64,000 bases of DNA from Paralithodes platypus (taxonomy: Eukaryota; Arthropoda; Malacostraca; Decapoda; Lithodidae). Positions 1 to 10,573 of this stretch are shown here, in pieces. Below the pieces are notes generated by a model. The model was not told the DNA's origin and made no database searches. It saw only the letters and a program-made list of their open reading frames with translations. The stretch covers positions 3,866,844 through 3,930,843 of the forward strand of contig CM064552.1 in the NCBI GenBank assembly GCA_032716605.1, written 5' to 3'. The translations under genes were made by a program, and so were the position numbers. Position 1 is the stretch's first letter. Each line of letters starts with the position of its first letter.

Positions 1-65
1 GTGTAGTGTTGTGTGTGATGGTGTGTGGTTGGTTGTGTGTGTGTGTGTGTGTGTGGTGTGTGTCT
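1..65. repeat. GT-rich low-complexity tract
   Basis: The window opens inside an imperfect (GT)n run. From 66 to 389 I see only AT-rich sequence with no recognisable feature. Confidence 0.8.
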
Positions 66-389
66 GTGGATAGGATTATTGCACAGACAAGCACTTCTCT
101 TTGCGTATAGATTGTCTGGCTAGCTCATAAAAACAAAAGAAAACTAAATTTATATTAATTAATGTACAGTATTGTGTGCATTTTATACCCACAATAGATT
201 TCAGGATCTTAAACTACTTGATATTTTGCAAGGTTGTGAATATTGCCGGACCCTGTCATGAGTTCACGAATTCATTACGAATAGGTAGGTATATGGGGGT
301 CTTTTAGGTGCTACTATATTCCCTCATTTCAATATTATAATATTTCCCTCATGGGGATGGGTCGGTGTCTGGTCCCCTATTCCCTAATC

Positions 390-749
390 TTAAGGGGGGA
401 TGGGTCGGTTGTTTTAGTACCTCCCCAGACCTCCATCAAGGGTTGTCTGGTCAAAAACATTCCCTCATCTTTAAGGGGAGACCTCGGCCTTCGAGATACA
501 CTTTTACATTTTTCGGTAGAAAAATGTCCCGGCCGAAGGCCGATTCCTCCTGCAATTACAGGCTCGCTATCGCTCGCCAGGATAACATCGGCACCTAAAT
601 GACACAAAAGTTCCTAATATTGTGATAGAAATGGAATGAAAGGTCTTAAAATCGCCAAACTAATGAGTCGAACTTCTTAAAATCTGAAAACTACTGGGGC
701 TAAACATGAAGGAGAAGAGGGGCCAGAAAAACGACCCACCTTCCCTTAA
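390..749 (+). mobile_element. A-family TTAA element (MITE-like)
   Basis: Bounded by TTAA at 390-393 and 746-749. The ends are near-inverted: TTAAGGGGGGATGG on the left and CCACCTTCCCTTAA on the right. The interior has the family signature: a dyad with arms ACATTTTTC and GAAAAATGT, then a second dyad CGGCCGAAGGCCG, then CGCTATCGCTCGCCAGGA, then several GGTCTTAAAAT-like motifs. No open frame is conserved between copies, so it is non-autonomous. TTAA flanks resemble piggyBac-type targeting, but the transposase source is unknown. This copy serves as the plus-orientation reference. Confidence 0.75.
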
Positions 750-907
750 ACCACCTAAATGACACGAACAGTCTTTATATCTATACAGACATTAGGCGAA
801 AGGTCTAAAAGTCGACAAACTAATAGGCCGAACGTCATAATATCTGGAAACTAATGGGGCTAAATATGAGGAAGAAGGTGGCCTAGAAAAATGACCCTCC
901 CCTAAAA
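750..907 (+). mobile_element. A-family fragment (3' half)
   Basis: A second, 5'-truncated copy follows directly. It repeats the ACACCTAAATG-like through GGGGCTAAACATGAGG-like part and ends in CCTCCCCTAAA. It is followed by (CT)n at 912-934 and a C-rich tract at 935-971. Confidence 0.6.
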
Positions 908-1139
908 GAAACCTCTCTCTCTCTCTCTCTCTCCTCCCCCTCCTCCCCTCTCACCCACCCCCCCCCCCCGCCCTCTTCTTAATTTAGATCACGGGTGTCA
1001 CTTTTTCTCAGTGTTTATATTTAGCTCGTTTTTTTTTTTTTAGAACTATTTGCGTCCTTGTGTGAAAGGAATTGTACGTGTGTCAAATGAATTAATATTC
1101 TTACCCCTATTCCCTAATGTTTATTATGCTATAGCTTCG

Positions 1140-1240
1140 GTTATCTATCTATTTATACAATATCATATATAAATTTATATCTATTTATCTATCTAATCGC
1201 GCTAGTTACTTCGATCTATCTATCTACAGTAATCTATTTT
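1140..1240. repeat. ATCT-type imperfect microsatellite
   Basis: Imperfect (ATCT)n / (TTTA)n stretch. The sequence 972-1139 is AT-rich with nothing recognised. Confidence 0.6.
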
Positions 1241-1252
1241 TTATTTATTTCA

Positions 1253-1440
1253 CCACACCACCAAACACCTCCAATGAAATTAATGAAAGCCTATATGTAA
1301 GTAATTAATGAAAGCCTATATGTAAGTAATTAATGAAAGCCTATATGTAAGTAATTAATGAAAGCCTATATGTAAGTAATTAATGAAAGCCTATATGTAA
1401 GTAATTAATGAAAGCCTATATGTAAGTAATAATGAAAGCT
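1253..1440. repeat. 25-bp minisatellite grown from a SINE-I tail
   Basis: Seven copies of a 25-bp unit containing TAATGAAAGCCTATATGTAA start near 1280, 1305, 1330, 1355, 1380, 1406 and 1430. The sequence just before the array (CACCAAACACCTCC.ATGAAATTAATGAAAG) is the non-tRNA end of SINE family I seen at 5045, 15690 and 22150. The array therefore appears to have expanded from that element's edge. From 1441 to 1950 I see only AT-rich unique sequence. Confidence 0.75.
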
Positions 1441-1954
1441 CTATATTGTAGTATACTAAACGAATGGGTCATAGTCTGGTACGCTCCTAATTGTTCTCGT
1501 CTAGTCTATATCATCTTGTTTCCACACAACGTTGGCGGCCTTATTAAATTAGATTACTAATTAACTGTACGCATAAATTAAATTAGAGTGTAGTTGCTGC
1601 CTAAAAATAGAAGACTAATTTCAGTACCCCGTTGTTCGGTAAATTGAGGCACGATATTTTAATTATGAATTTGGTATTATTTTTTGCAGTTTTTCGTGTG
1701 GGGTCATGTGTAGAAGAAAATTAATTGTATATCGTGATTTAGCAGAATATATAGTGTGTACGTTTATCAGATAATATATGTTTCGTTAAATTAGAGCCAC
1801 CAAATTTATAATTACTTGCCTCCGTTTAATTTGAATGTATTGAATATATAAGGTCCCCCTATGACCTCATCTTTAAGGTGAAATGTAGTACCATTGTCAA
1901 GGTAATGCAAATTATCGACGAAATTAATACACCAGTATATTAATGCACTAAACA

Positions 1955-1955
1955 T

Positions 1956-1995
<40 letters not shown>

Positions 1996-2033
1996 GAGAG
2001 AGAGAGCGCGAGAGCGAGAGAGAGAGAGAGAGA
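1955..2033. repeat. (GA)n microsatellite
   Basis: Almost pure (GA)n with a few GC interruptions. Predicted reading frames through it are an artefact. Confidence 0.9.
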
Positions 2034-2238
2034 GACTCTGAAGGGCCAGGTGCAAGGGTTGACTTGTACCCCTATTCACTCCCCCCTAAGCCCGCAATCC
2101 AGTAGTCCCCTTTTGTGTATTTATATAGGAATCGACCTTCACGCCAAGCACACGAAAACTGAATTAAATAGCCTTTCATCGTTCGTGGTTAAATATTTTG
2201 TAGCTAACAGATGAGGTGGTGGGGAGATGTGGTGTGGT

Positions 2239-2330
2239 GTTAACCCCTTCAGTGCCTTGGGTGTATCTCTATGGTATTCTGGCTCTATTAGACGATATTA
2301 TTTAGGAAACGAACTAATTAGATTGTAATT
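2239..2330. mobile_element. B-family TTAA element, left half
   Basis: Starts TTAACCCCTTCAGTGCC and contains the family signature TATTCTGGCTCTATTAGACGAT. The right half is missing. Confidence 0.55.
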
Positions 2331-2402
2331 TGAAATGTACCATCATACTGAAGTAAGTAAATATGTTTTTGTAAACAAATAAAGGTGATGGGAATAATGT
2401 AA

Positions 2403-2760
2403 TTGGAAAGAAGATGGGATGTGGTGGAGAGAGAAGATGGGATGTGGTGGAGAGAAGATGGGATGTGGTGGAGAGAATATGGGATATGGTGGAGAGAAGA
2501 TGGGATGTGCTGGAGAGAAGGTGGGATGTGGTGGAGAGAAGAGGGGATGTGGTGGAGAGAAGATGGGATGTGGGGAAGAGAAGATAGGATGTGGAGAAGA
2601 GAAGATAGGGTGTGGTGGAGAGAAGATGGGATGTGCTGGAGAGAAGGTGGGATGTGGTGGAGACTGTGAAGAGAATAGGATAGATGTGGAAGAGATATAG
2701 GATGTGGAGAAGAGAAGATAGGGTGTGGTGGAGAGAAGATGGGATGTGCTAGAACGAAGT
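2403..2760. repeat. GA-rich 17-18-bp minisatellite
   Basis: About 20 imperfect copies of a unit like GATGGGATGTGGTGGAGA. Both Met/Trp/Arg- and Gly/Glu-repeat frames are by-products of the repeat. Confidence 0.8.
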
Positions 2761-3228
2761 TGGACTAAAATAAAGGAAGAATGTATACCGAAAATAAAAA
2801 ATACCTAAAGGAAGAGAAAACGAGATAAAAGATGTGGAGGAAATCTTGTTTGCTAAATTATATATAGTGGGAATGACAAGGTTAAGAGGGAGAGGACCAG
2901 ATCTCAAAGGAAATTTCTGTGACAGGTTGAGATGCAAAGAGAGTTAATTCGCATATACTGTATATATTGTATATATATAGAGAGAGAGTGAGAGAGAGTG
3001 TTCATCTGATTTGATTGATGTGTACAGGCCTGAGTGAGAGATATAAGCTTACAGTCGGGTCACTGCTAATAAGTGTAACTTGTGACTGCGCTGTGCCCGT
3101 GCTGGGAATGACACCGTAACCCCCGTATGACCTCCCGTGACCCTTGGATTCCTGTAGGTCCTCCACTGCCACAAGCACCTCCACCAACACAACAAACTCG
3201 ACTCAAAAATTATACATCATCACACAAA
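2761..3228. other. unannotated interval
   Basis: GA-rich to AT-rich sequence with short (TA)n and (GA)n tracts near 2960-3000. No gene or repeat family recognised. Confidence 0.5.
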
Positions 3229-3430
3229 GTAAACAATTATGCATCATCACACAAAGTAAACAATTATGCATCATCACACAAATTACAGCAATCTCCTCCA
3301 CCACCTGCACCACTACAACAAACTCCACCACCAATACTACAACGGCAAACTTCTTCACCACCACATGCACCAAACACCACCACTACCACCACCACCACCA
3401 CCACCACCACCACCACAACAACAACAATAA
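3229..3430. repeat. 27-bp triplet followed by (ACC)n
   Basis: Three copies of a unit containing AATTATGCATCATCACACAA lie at about 3229-3290. They are followed by ACC-rich sequence that becomes (ACC)n at 3375-3415. Open frames here are Pro/Thr-repeat artefacts. Confidence 0.7.
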
Positions 3431-3794
3431 CAAAAGCTCTACCACGAACAGCACCGCCCCAGATATATTTATGGCCACCATAACGTAGTTATCACAATGT
3501 ATCTTTCTTAGGTAGCTCTCCCCGCCTTGCTGCCCTCACCCGCCACTCTCTACACACACCATAAACTACCCCCGGCTAATAAAAGGACTGTATAGGGTGT
3601 GGAGAGAGGTGTGTGCCATTTACCTCCCCCCCCCCCCCCCCAATCATTTTAACTTACAAGTTAGGGGTTGCCCCGAGCGGACCCGGTATTTCCCCCACAA
3701 CAGTCTGTCTCAACGGAGGTACCGTAGAAAGTCGGGAGGAATTATGGGGTTAGCCAGCAACCGACAGACATTTGATCGAACATGCTAGCATACC

Positions 3795-3935
3795 TAACTT
3801 TCTGAGCTCAAAATGACGCAAATGCGTCCTATAACTTATTATTGAGCTATTTCACTAAGTTCATATGACATGATCGCGTCATATGATACTTTTGGGCGAA
3901 ACCGCCATATGACGCGATTGCGTCATATGTGACGG
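3795..3935. mobile_element. Short palindrome-rich element ending in GGGTTAA
   Basis: Two dyads are built on the same word. At 3906-3929 CATATGACGC and GCGTCATATG flank GATT, and at 3860-3885 TCATATGAC and GTCATATGA flank an 8-nt centre. The segment ends GAGGGTTAAG like the TTAA-ending families. B-like remnants follow at 4010-4075 (tcgtctaatga..agccag). Confidence 0.4.
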
Positions 3936-4132
3936 AGAGGGTTAAGAGCGATGCATAAGAAACTCCAAGTGTAAACATATACTCATTATAAACAAAACGT
4001 AACTGTATATAATCGTCTAATGATAGCCAGAATATATTTGTCAAAAGGAGTCATAATCTTCATAGGGTTATTTGGAATAAAGATTTAACTTTTTTAATCT
4101 GCATGAAATCGTCTAATGTTGCCCAGGTTCTG

Positions 4133-4668
4133 ATTTTTTTTTTTTTTTTTTTTTTTTAAGGAGACAATGAACGGAGGAAGGAAAAACACAGATAAAACAA
4201 AAAGGTCCATGTGCCTAAAGGCATCCTCCATTCATAAAATGTTTGTAACAACTGGATTTAAACATTTGTTGATCGTAAGTTTGTGGAAAGCAATTCGAGG
4301 GAAGTGAATTCCAAAGAGTAGTAGCTCTGGGGATAAATGAATTCTGATAAGCAGAAGTTCTGCATTGTGGAGGAGAAAGTGTAAATTCATGGGCGCTCTC
4401 AGCTGCCCTAGTTCTACGGGGAAAGATGTGGAGAGGCGGCACAATTGAAGCAAGTTCCTCGGAACAATTGCTGTGAAAATATCTGTAGAATAATGCAAGG
4501 GATGCAACGTTTCTTCGTATGGCTAATGTAGGAAGGTCCTGTGTGATTGCAGGGTTATTGATTAATCTAATAGCTTTATTTTGAATTTTGTCCAACTGCC
4601 TCAATGCAACCACTCCACTTCCACCCCACAGAGGTGAACAGTAATCCATCTGAGAGCGCACATGACTT
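4133..4668 (-). mobile_element. LINE family 1, 3' end (5'-truncated)
   Basis: On the minus strand an open frame (4661-4215) encodes the C-terminal part of a CR1/Jockey-type reverse transcriptase. It begins RSQMDYCSPLWGGSG and contains the family sentence LDKIQNKAIRLIN and LWNSLPSNCFPQ. A short 3' UTR and poly(A) (poly-T at 4134-4158 on plus) follow. It is closely similar to 57750-58290, which carries the same protein end. Truncation at about 4668 removes the catalytic RT core, as expected for dead-on-arrival LINE insertion. Confidence 0.85.
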
Positions 4669-4804
4669 AAAACAAAATCTGCGTTTCAAAGGTTATACCC
4701 TTCAATGCGACTAAGATGTTTGACTTAATTAATGCTATGAACTAGAGGATTTTACTCAACATAGTGAGAACTCAATGAATATAGTGATTACAAAATTTAC
4801 TCCC

Positions 4805-4935
4805 GAACTCCAATAGGTCCGGCCTTCGGTCGGGACATTTATCTACCGAATAATGCACAAATTTAGCTTCAAGGGGGTCTGGGAGTTTTTTTTGTTTTCG
4901 TTTATTTATATATTTTGTATTATTTTTTGTTTTAA
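4805..4935 (-). mobile_element. A-family fragment
   Basis: Contains the CGGCCTTCGGTCGGGACATTT dyad region and the GTCTGGG segment in reverse order, ending AAGGGAGCTGGGG. Confidence 0.5.
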
Positions 4936-5044
4936 GGGAGCTGGGGAAGCATGTTTATTTTAGTCTGGGGAGCAAACTTATATTGTACATTGTTCGCAAA
5001 TGGATGGATAATTCATACTCTCGATAAAATAATTTTCTTAATTT

Positions 5045-5170
5045 CACTCCACACACCAAACACCTCCCAACTAAATTAATGAAAAACATGTGATTCCACC
5101 GGGATTCGAACTTGGGTTACCACATACAGATTTTAAACACTCTAACCATTACACCATGAAGACATAACAT
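5045..5170 (-). mobile_element. tRNA-derived SINE, family I
   Basis: On the minus strand the head reads like a tRNA gene: A-box-like TGGTGTAATGGTTAGAGTG and a good B box, AGTTCGAATCCCGG. The body ends TTAATTTAGTTGGGAGGTGTTTGG. The same head plus body occurs at 15690-15805 and 22150-22260, so this is a dispersed SINE and not a tRNA gene. No 3' CCA-type acceptor pairing is evident. Confidence 0.65.
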
Positions 5171-5217
5171 AGTCCCCAAGACGTCGCATGAGCCAGTGTT
5201 GTTAACGAGGCAGTGGT

Positions 5218-5331
5218 TCCTTTATCTGTGTGTCTGGGGTCCTGGTCACATAATATGTCTTGGTGACACTCCTAAGTACACACCCTCTTCTCACTAGCGC
5301 GTCCCATCATTAACTTTACCTCTCGCTCTCG

Positions 5332-5409
<78 letters not shown>

Positions 5410-5765
5410 CTCTCTCTCTCTCTCTCTCTATCTTCTCTCTATCTCTCTCTCTCTCTCTCGCTCGCTCGCTCCTCGCTCGATAGTATCTTGTGTACTCCTT
5501 TTGTAATTCCATTGTACTCTCTCAATATGGGTCCTGGCCACATACGTCTTGGTGACACTATAAGTACACCCTCGTCTGGAATCTCTCTCTTTCTCTCTCT
5601 GTCTATCTCTCTATATCTTTCTCTCTTTCTCTCTCGCTCTCTCGCTCTCTCGCTCTCTCTCTCGCTCTCTCTCTCTATCTATCTTTGTACTCCTTTGTAC
5701 TCTCTCTCAATATGGGTCCTGGCCACATACGTCTTGGTGACACTATAAGTACACACCCTCTTCTG

Positions 5766-5822
<57 letters not shown>

Positions 5823-5920
5823 GTACTCCTTTGTACTCTCTCTCTCAATATGGGTCCTGGCCACATACGTCTTGGTGACACTATAAGTACACACCCTCTT
5901 CTGAATCTCTCTCTCTCTCT
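5218..5920. repeat. Composite array: (CT)n alternating with a 75-95-bp unit
   Basis: A unit with TGGGTCCTGGCCACATACG, CTTGGTGACACTATAAGTAC and ACACCCTCTTCTGAAT recurs at about 5516-5582, 5711-5768 and 5848-5908, with a diverged copy at 5235-5300. Long (CT)n runs separate the copies. Before three copies lies TTTGTACTCCTTTGTACTC, the same 10-mer that forms the tail of LINE family 2. Confidence 0.7.
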
Positions 5921-6059
5921 CTTCGTGGAACAATATCTCTCGCTCTCTGCTCTATCTCTCTCTCTCCTCTCTCTCTATCTATCTATCTATCTATTATAGA
6001 TCTATTTATCTTATTTATCTATTTCTATTCTATAGCCATTATCTCTATCTACGCAATAT

Positions 6060-6550
6060 AAATAATGCCCAGTTGACTAAGGTTCCTATGGCCTCACTAC
6101 AGTATTACGTCATTACCAGTCACTGTGATTGGTGACATAGTACAGCAAAACGGGCACCCATAAACATTTCCTGGGCTGACAGTCTCTCCCTGAAGATGTC
6201 TTTGTATTATATGCTAAAGTTGTGACATAAATATAGGAAAGGGGAGTGGAGGTAATACTTTTGATATTTACTGTTGAATTGGTGACTGGTTTGAAATTTG
6301 CCAGTCTCTAAAATAGATTGAACAGCGGTAACTCATTACATAAATCTGGATGGATGGGATCTCCTCAGCCTTTGTCGGCAACCCATCAAGGGTAGTAAAC
6401 ATTATACAATTCTGATTGCTTAAGGGTTGCAGCACGTTAAGTGGATGGTCTAGCCACATACCACTAGAAAAATAGTGTTAAAAAAATATACATAAAGGGG
6501 ACTCTGAGTCGGACGGACCCTAAGTTAAGTGGTTAATCCTGTAAGTCTTT
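6060..6550. other. unannotated interval
   Basis: AT-rich unique-looking sequence before the assembly gap. No gene or repeat family recognised. Confidence 0.4.
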
Positions 6551-6650
6551 NNNNNNNNNNNNNNNNNNNNNNNNNNNNNNNNNNNNNNNNNNNNNNNNNN
6601 NNNNNNNNNNNNNNNNNNNNNNNNNNNNNNNNNNNNNNNNNNNNNNNNNN
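6551..6650. other. Assembly gap (100 N)
   Basis: Exactly 100 N characters, the usual placeholder for a gap of unknown size. Features on either side need not be contiguous. Confidence 0.99.
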
Positions 6651-6767
6651 TTACATTTGGTATACCGTTAGAAATGTATTGAAAACTATAACAATTCGAG
6701 TCATTTAACACCGTGACAGTGACAACGTGTGAGAGCCGGAACACTGACTTTATATAATGCCTAATTC

Positions 6768-6960
6768 CCCCCCCCCCCCCCCCCCTCCCCCCCTGATGTA
6801 ATTTCTTGGGCGTTTGATACGTTTTTTTTATTTTACTTGGAGTGCTGGTGGGGGGGGGGGGGGGTGGGGGGGTTTTGGGGGGGGGTGTTGGGGGGGGTGG
6901 GGGGGGGGAGAAAACACGGGGGGGGGGGGGGATGGTGGTGGGGTGGGGGTGGGGGGGGGT

Positions 6961-7017
<57 letters not shown>

Positions 7018-7053
7018 TGGGGGGGGGGGTGGGGGGAGGGTGGGGGGGGGGGG

Positions 7054-7085
<32 letters not shown>

Positions 7086-7205
7086 GTGGGGGGTTGTGGT
7101 GGGGGGGGGGGGGGGTGGGGGTGGGGGGGGGGGGGGGGGGGGGGGGTGGGGGGGGGGGGGTGGGGTGGGGGGGGGGGAGGGGGGGTGTGGGGGGTGGGGG
7201 CTTTG
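6768..7205. repeat. Poly-C followed by a 360-nt poly-G/GGT block
   Basis: A C tract at 6768-6793 is followed by about 350 nt of almost pure G interrupted by single T, GT or A. It could form G-quadruplexes. It could equally be a sequencing or assembly artefact beside the N gap. All Gly/Pro open frames here are spurious. Confidence 0.85.
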
Positions 7206-7254
7206 GTGAGGGTTTTGTGGACTTTCTCCTCTCATAACCCCCTTACCTCTCACC

Positions 7255-7815
7255 CCATCTCTTCACCTCATACCCTCTCTTATTCCCATCTCTTCTTTCC
7301 CATGAACTTCACTCCTACCTCCCTCCTCTTCCCTCTCCCCCCCCCCCCCCCCTCCACCTCACAACCCCTTCTTTCTCCCCTTCTATTCCCCCATAACCCG
7401 TTATATCTCCCCCTCCCTCTAACTCCCTCCTCTTCACCTCACACCCACTCCCCCTCAACCCCATCACCCTCTTATAACCCCTTCTTTCTCTCCTCCTCTT
7501 CCCCCATAACCCTTCTTTCTCTCCTCCTCTTCCCCCCTCCCCCTTCTTTCTCTCTCCTCCTCTTCCCCCATAACCCCTTCTTTCTCTCTTCCCGCTTCCC
7601 CCATACCCCTTCTTTCTCTCCCCCTCTTCCCCCCATAAACCCCTTCTTTCTCTCCTCCTCTTCCCCCATCACCCCCTCTTTCTCTCCTCCTCTTCCCCCA
7701 TAACCCCTTCTTTCTCTCCTCCTCTTCCCCCATAACCCCTTCTTTCTCTCCTCCTCTTCCCCCATAACCCCTTCTTTCTCTCCTCCTCTTCCCCCATAAC
7801 CCCTTCTTGCTCCCC
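7255..7815. repeat. Pyrimidine-rich 33-36-bp minisatellite
   Basis: Imperfect copies of CCCCTTCTTTCTCTCCTCCT followed by CTTCCCCCATAA. They are most regular from 7460 to 7810. Poly-C tracts lie at 7328-7343 and 7877-7897. Confidence 0.8.
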
Positions 7816-7919
7816 CTCTCCCATATTTACTTATCTATATATTTTACTCCCTCTCTCCCCCCACCTCCCCCACTCCCCCCCCCCCCCCCCCCCCCCCTCC
7901 CCCCGTGACCCCTGACCCC

Positions 7920-8400
7920 CATGTCGACCCCAGCGGCCCTCAACTTCCGGTACAGTTGCGTTCACTAGTTCGGGGTCGTATCTTGGGGCTCACAGTTTCA
8001 CTCTCATTTCACTTTCATTTCCACTGATATATATATTTTGATATTCACTTTCATTTCAATTTATCCACTTACATAGTAGTTTTCATATTCACTATAATTT
8101 TCAATTTATATTTACTACTGTTTTTATTTTAACTTTTTCACTGTTTTCCTTTTGTATTTTACTTTCATATAGTATTAGGCTTAGCTGTCATTCATTTTCA
8201 ATTCCAGTCATTTAAATTTTAATTTACACTATAATTATTTCTTTCCTCTTGTTAAGTCAAATCATCTACCATCACCAACTGATTACCGTATGTTTTACAA
8301 ATTTGGAAGGATCTGCCAGATTAATCAAGATAGTCTGTAACCCTTTGATTTCTAGAACTACTTCCCAAGTCTAAAAACACCATCAGTTAGTAGCAGTAGT
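7920..8400. other. unannotated AT-rich interval
   Basis: AT-rich, T-dominated sequence. No gene or repeat family recognised. Confidence 0.4.
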
Positions 8401-8478
8401 TAACCCCTTCAGTACCGGTTACGTCATTTCCATCATATTCTGGACACTATTAGACGATTATATTCAGTTTACAAAAGG
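8401..8478. mobile_element. B-family TTAA element, left half
   Basis: Begins TTAACCCCTTCAGTACCGGT and includes ATTCTGGACACTATTAGACG. It stops where poly-G begins (8488-8502). Confidence 0.6.
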
Positions 8479-8589
8479 CTTCCAGGTGGGGAGGGGGGGG
8501 GGGAGGGTTAGGTACGTTAGGAAAAGTTAAATCAGATTACGTTAAACTAGATTTATAATGGCGAAGGAGTAATTTTTGGTTAGAAATTA

Positions 8590-9240
8590 GGGTTCTACAT
8601 TGATTAGGCTAGGCAGGATATCGAAATTACAAGTCTGCATGTAGACTGTGGATACGAATAAGAAGGCAAATAAACATCCCCCCCCCCCCTCCAACACACA
8701 CACACACACACACACCAAAGGTTCAGAGAACGGCTGCCACATCCTGGAATATCTATTTCAGTTCCGTGATTCCAGGTAGTTTCTAAGTTAGGTATGGTAG
8801 CTTAGGTTGCACTAGGTAGGGTAGGTGTAGGTTAGGTTAAGATAGGTCGTCAGGATTGTTACGTTAGGAGAGTTAGTTTAGCTTAGGACATACTAAGCTA
8901 GGTTAAGTTATGCAGTATTGATTAGTTAGTTAACATAGTACTTCAGAGGCTGTCAACCCTTCTGGAGTATTAAGCCAGCACACTGTAAGTCAAGAATAGT
9001 GTCAAGAACTCCAGTTCCTTGTACAGTATGTAGATTAGGTTAAGCTATACAATTTTGGCTAAATATCGAAAATCCAAACGTGCATCCCGACTGCCGAAAA
9101 ATGAAAACAGGAGGTAGAGTAAAATGTGAGCTCTCTCTCTCTCTCTCTCTCCCACCCCCCGCCAAAGGTTGAGAGCCTAGCAGCCACATCCTGGAATGTG
9201 GCCAGTTCCGTGTTTATGACCTCTAGGTATCCCAGGGGAA
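8590..9240. repeat. Old tandem duplication (about 440 bp apart)
   Basis: Similar blocks are found at about 8590-8780 and 9040-9235. Both contain a GATATCGAAA/AATATCGAAA word, a microsatellite, and AAAGGTT.AGAG followed by CCACATCCTGGAAT and AGTTCCGTG. Between them lies a reverse copy of short repeat E (about 8940-9020, TCAACCCTTCTGGA.TATTAAGCCAGC). Confidence 0.5.
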
Positions 9241-9534
9241 GCTTTAAAGCACCACAAAATAGTGTTAGGAATTATTGTCATCTTCATCTTTCTTCTTCAT
9301 TATAATTATTCCACTTCCATGGCGAGTAAAAGATAAATAAATAAAAAACAAAATATACAAAATCAATCAATAATTGAAAACAAAAATATATATATATATG
9401 AATCCAAGTATAAAACACCAGAAATCATATTAAAAAGTACACCAAATGAAACTATATAATAGCCAACTGTACCTAACTCCAAAATAACCCGACTGATAAA
9501 ATGTTTCTAAAATGCTGGTTGGAATTCACCGTGA

Positions 9535-9592
9535 AGGGAGAGACGAGGCAATCTAATATATGTGAAGGGAGAGACGAGGCAATCTAATATAT
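9535..9592. repeat. 30-bp direct duplication
   Basis: GTGAAGGGAGAGACGAGGCA followed by ATCTAATATA occurs twice in tandem. The stretch 9240-9534 is AT-rich with nothing recognised. Confidence 0.7.
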
Positions 9593-9648
9593 AAGAGTCA
9601 ATATAGGAAGCAGGGGGAACAGACTGAGAGACTAAAGGGGAAGTGCAC

Positions 9649-9817
<169 letters not shown>

Positions 9818-10237
9818 AAATCCCCCCCGCCCCCTCTTCCGATTAATGTGTACAATTATCGGGCCTGTCCCTTCTAACTATCGCTCGCCAGGAAAAAAAA
9901 CCAGACACCTAAATGGCAGGAGGTCTTAAAAATGACAAAGAAATGCTGCAAAAGATGTTAAAATAACCAAACGCAAAGGGCACAAGAAATAAAATGTAAA
10001 AACTAGCTCTTACTCTTTTTCTCTTAATAATAATTCCCGTAATATTTTACCGAAACTCTTCTTAGCCGTATTTGGTCCGAGGTAGGTACTTATGAAGGTC
10101 TCATTTTTCGTTTCAATAGTTAGGAGATTTTAAGATTGTTCACCTCATTAGTGTGGCGATAATAAGACGCTTAACCCCCGCAAGTTTTTGTAACGAAAAA
10201 TATACAAATCTTGATTGAAGGGGATCTGGGCGTGCAC

Positions 10238-10573
10238 TTAAGGGGAGGTTTTTAGTTGATTCCCTAGACTTCCATCAAGCTTAAAATTACTCTCCCTTGA
10301 CCCCCTTTCAAGAAAAATTTGTACATTTTTCGGTAGAAAATTTCCCGGCCGAAGGCCGGTTCCCCTTAAAATTACAGGCTCGCTATCGCTCGCCAGGAAA
10401 AAATCGACACCTAAATGGCACGAAAGGTCTTAAAATTGACAGAAATGGGTCGAAAGTTTTTAAAATCGTAAAACTAATGGGGCGAACGTCTTTAAATTAG
10501 AAAAGCAATGGGGCTAAAAATGAGAGAGAAAGAAGTCAAGAAAAAAATCCCTCAAGTGGAGATCTCCCCTTAA
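10238..10573 (+). mobile_element. A-family TTAA element, full length
   Basis: TTAA at 10238-10241 and 10570-10573, with ends GGGGAGGTTTTTAG and AGATCTCCCC. Both internal dyads and the GCTCGCTATCGCTCGCCAGG core are present. The right TTAA is also the left TTAA of a B element. A shorter A-like piece lies upstream at about 9865-9960. Confidence 0.8.

Noticed and set aside
5088..5165. tRNA gene on minus
   Set aside because: B box is good, but the acceptor arms do not pair and the same head recurs with a common non-tRNA body, so SINE is the better call. The same reasoning holds for 26092, 43406 and 59457.
6520..6744. Frame across the N gap
   Set aside because: Contains 100 unknown bases; meaningless.
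6828..7253. Gly-rich and Pro-rich frames
   Set aside because: Product of the poly-G block; no start context or domain.
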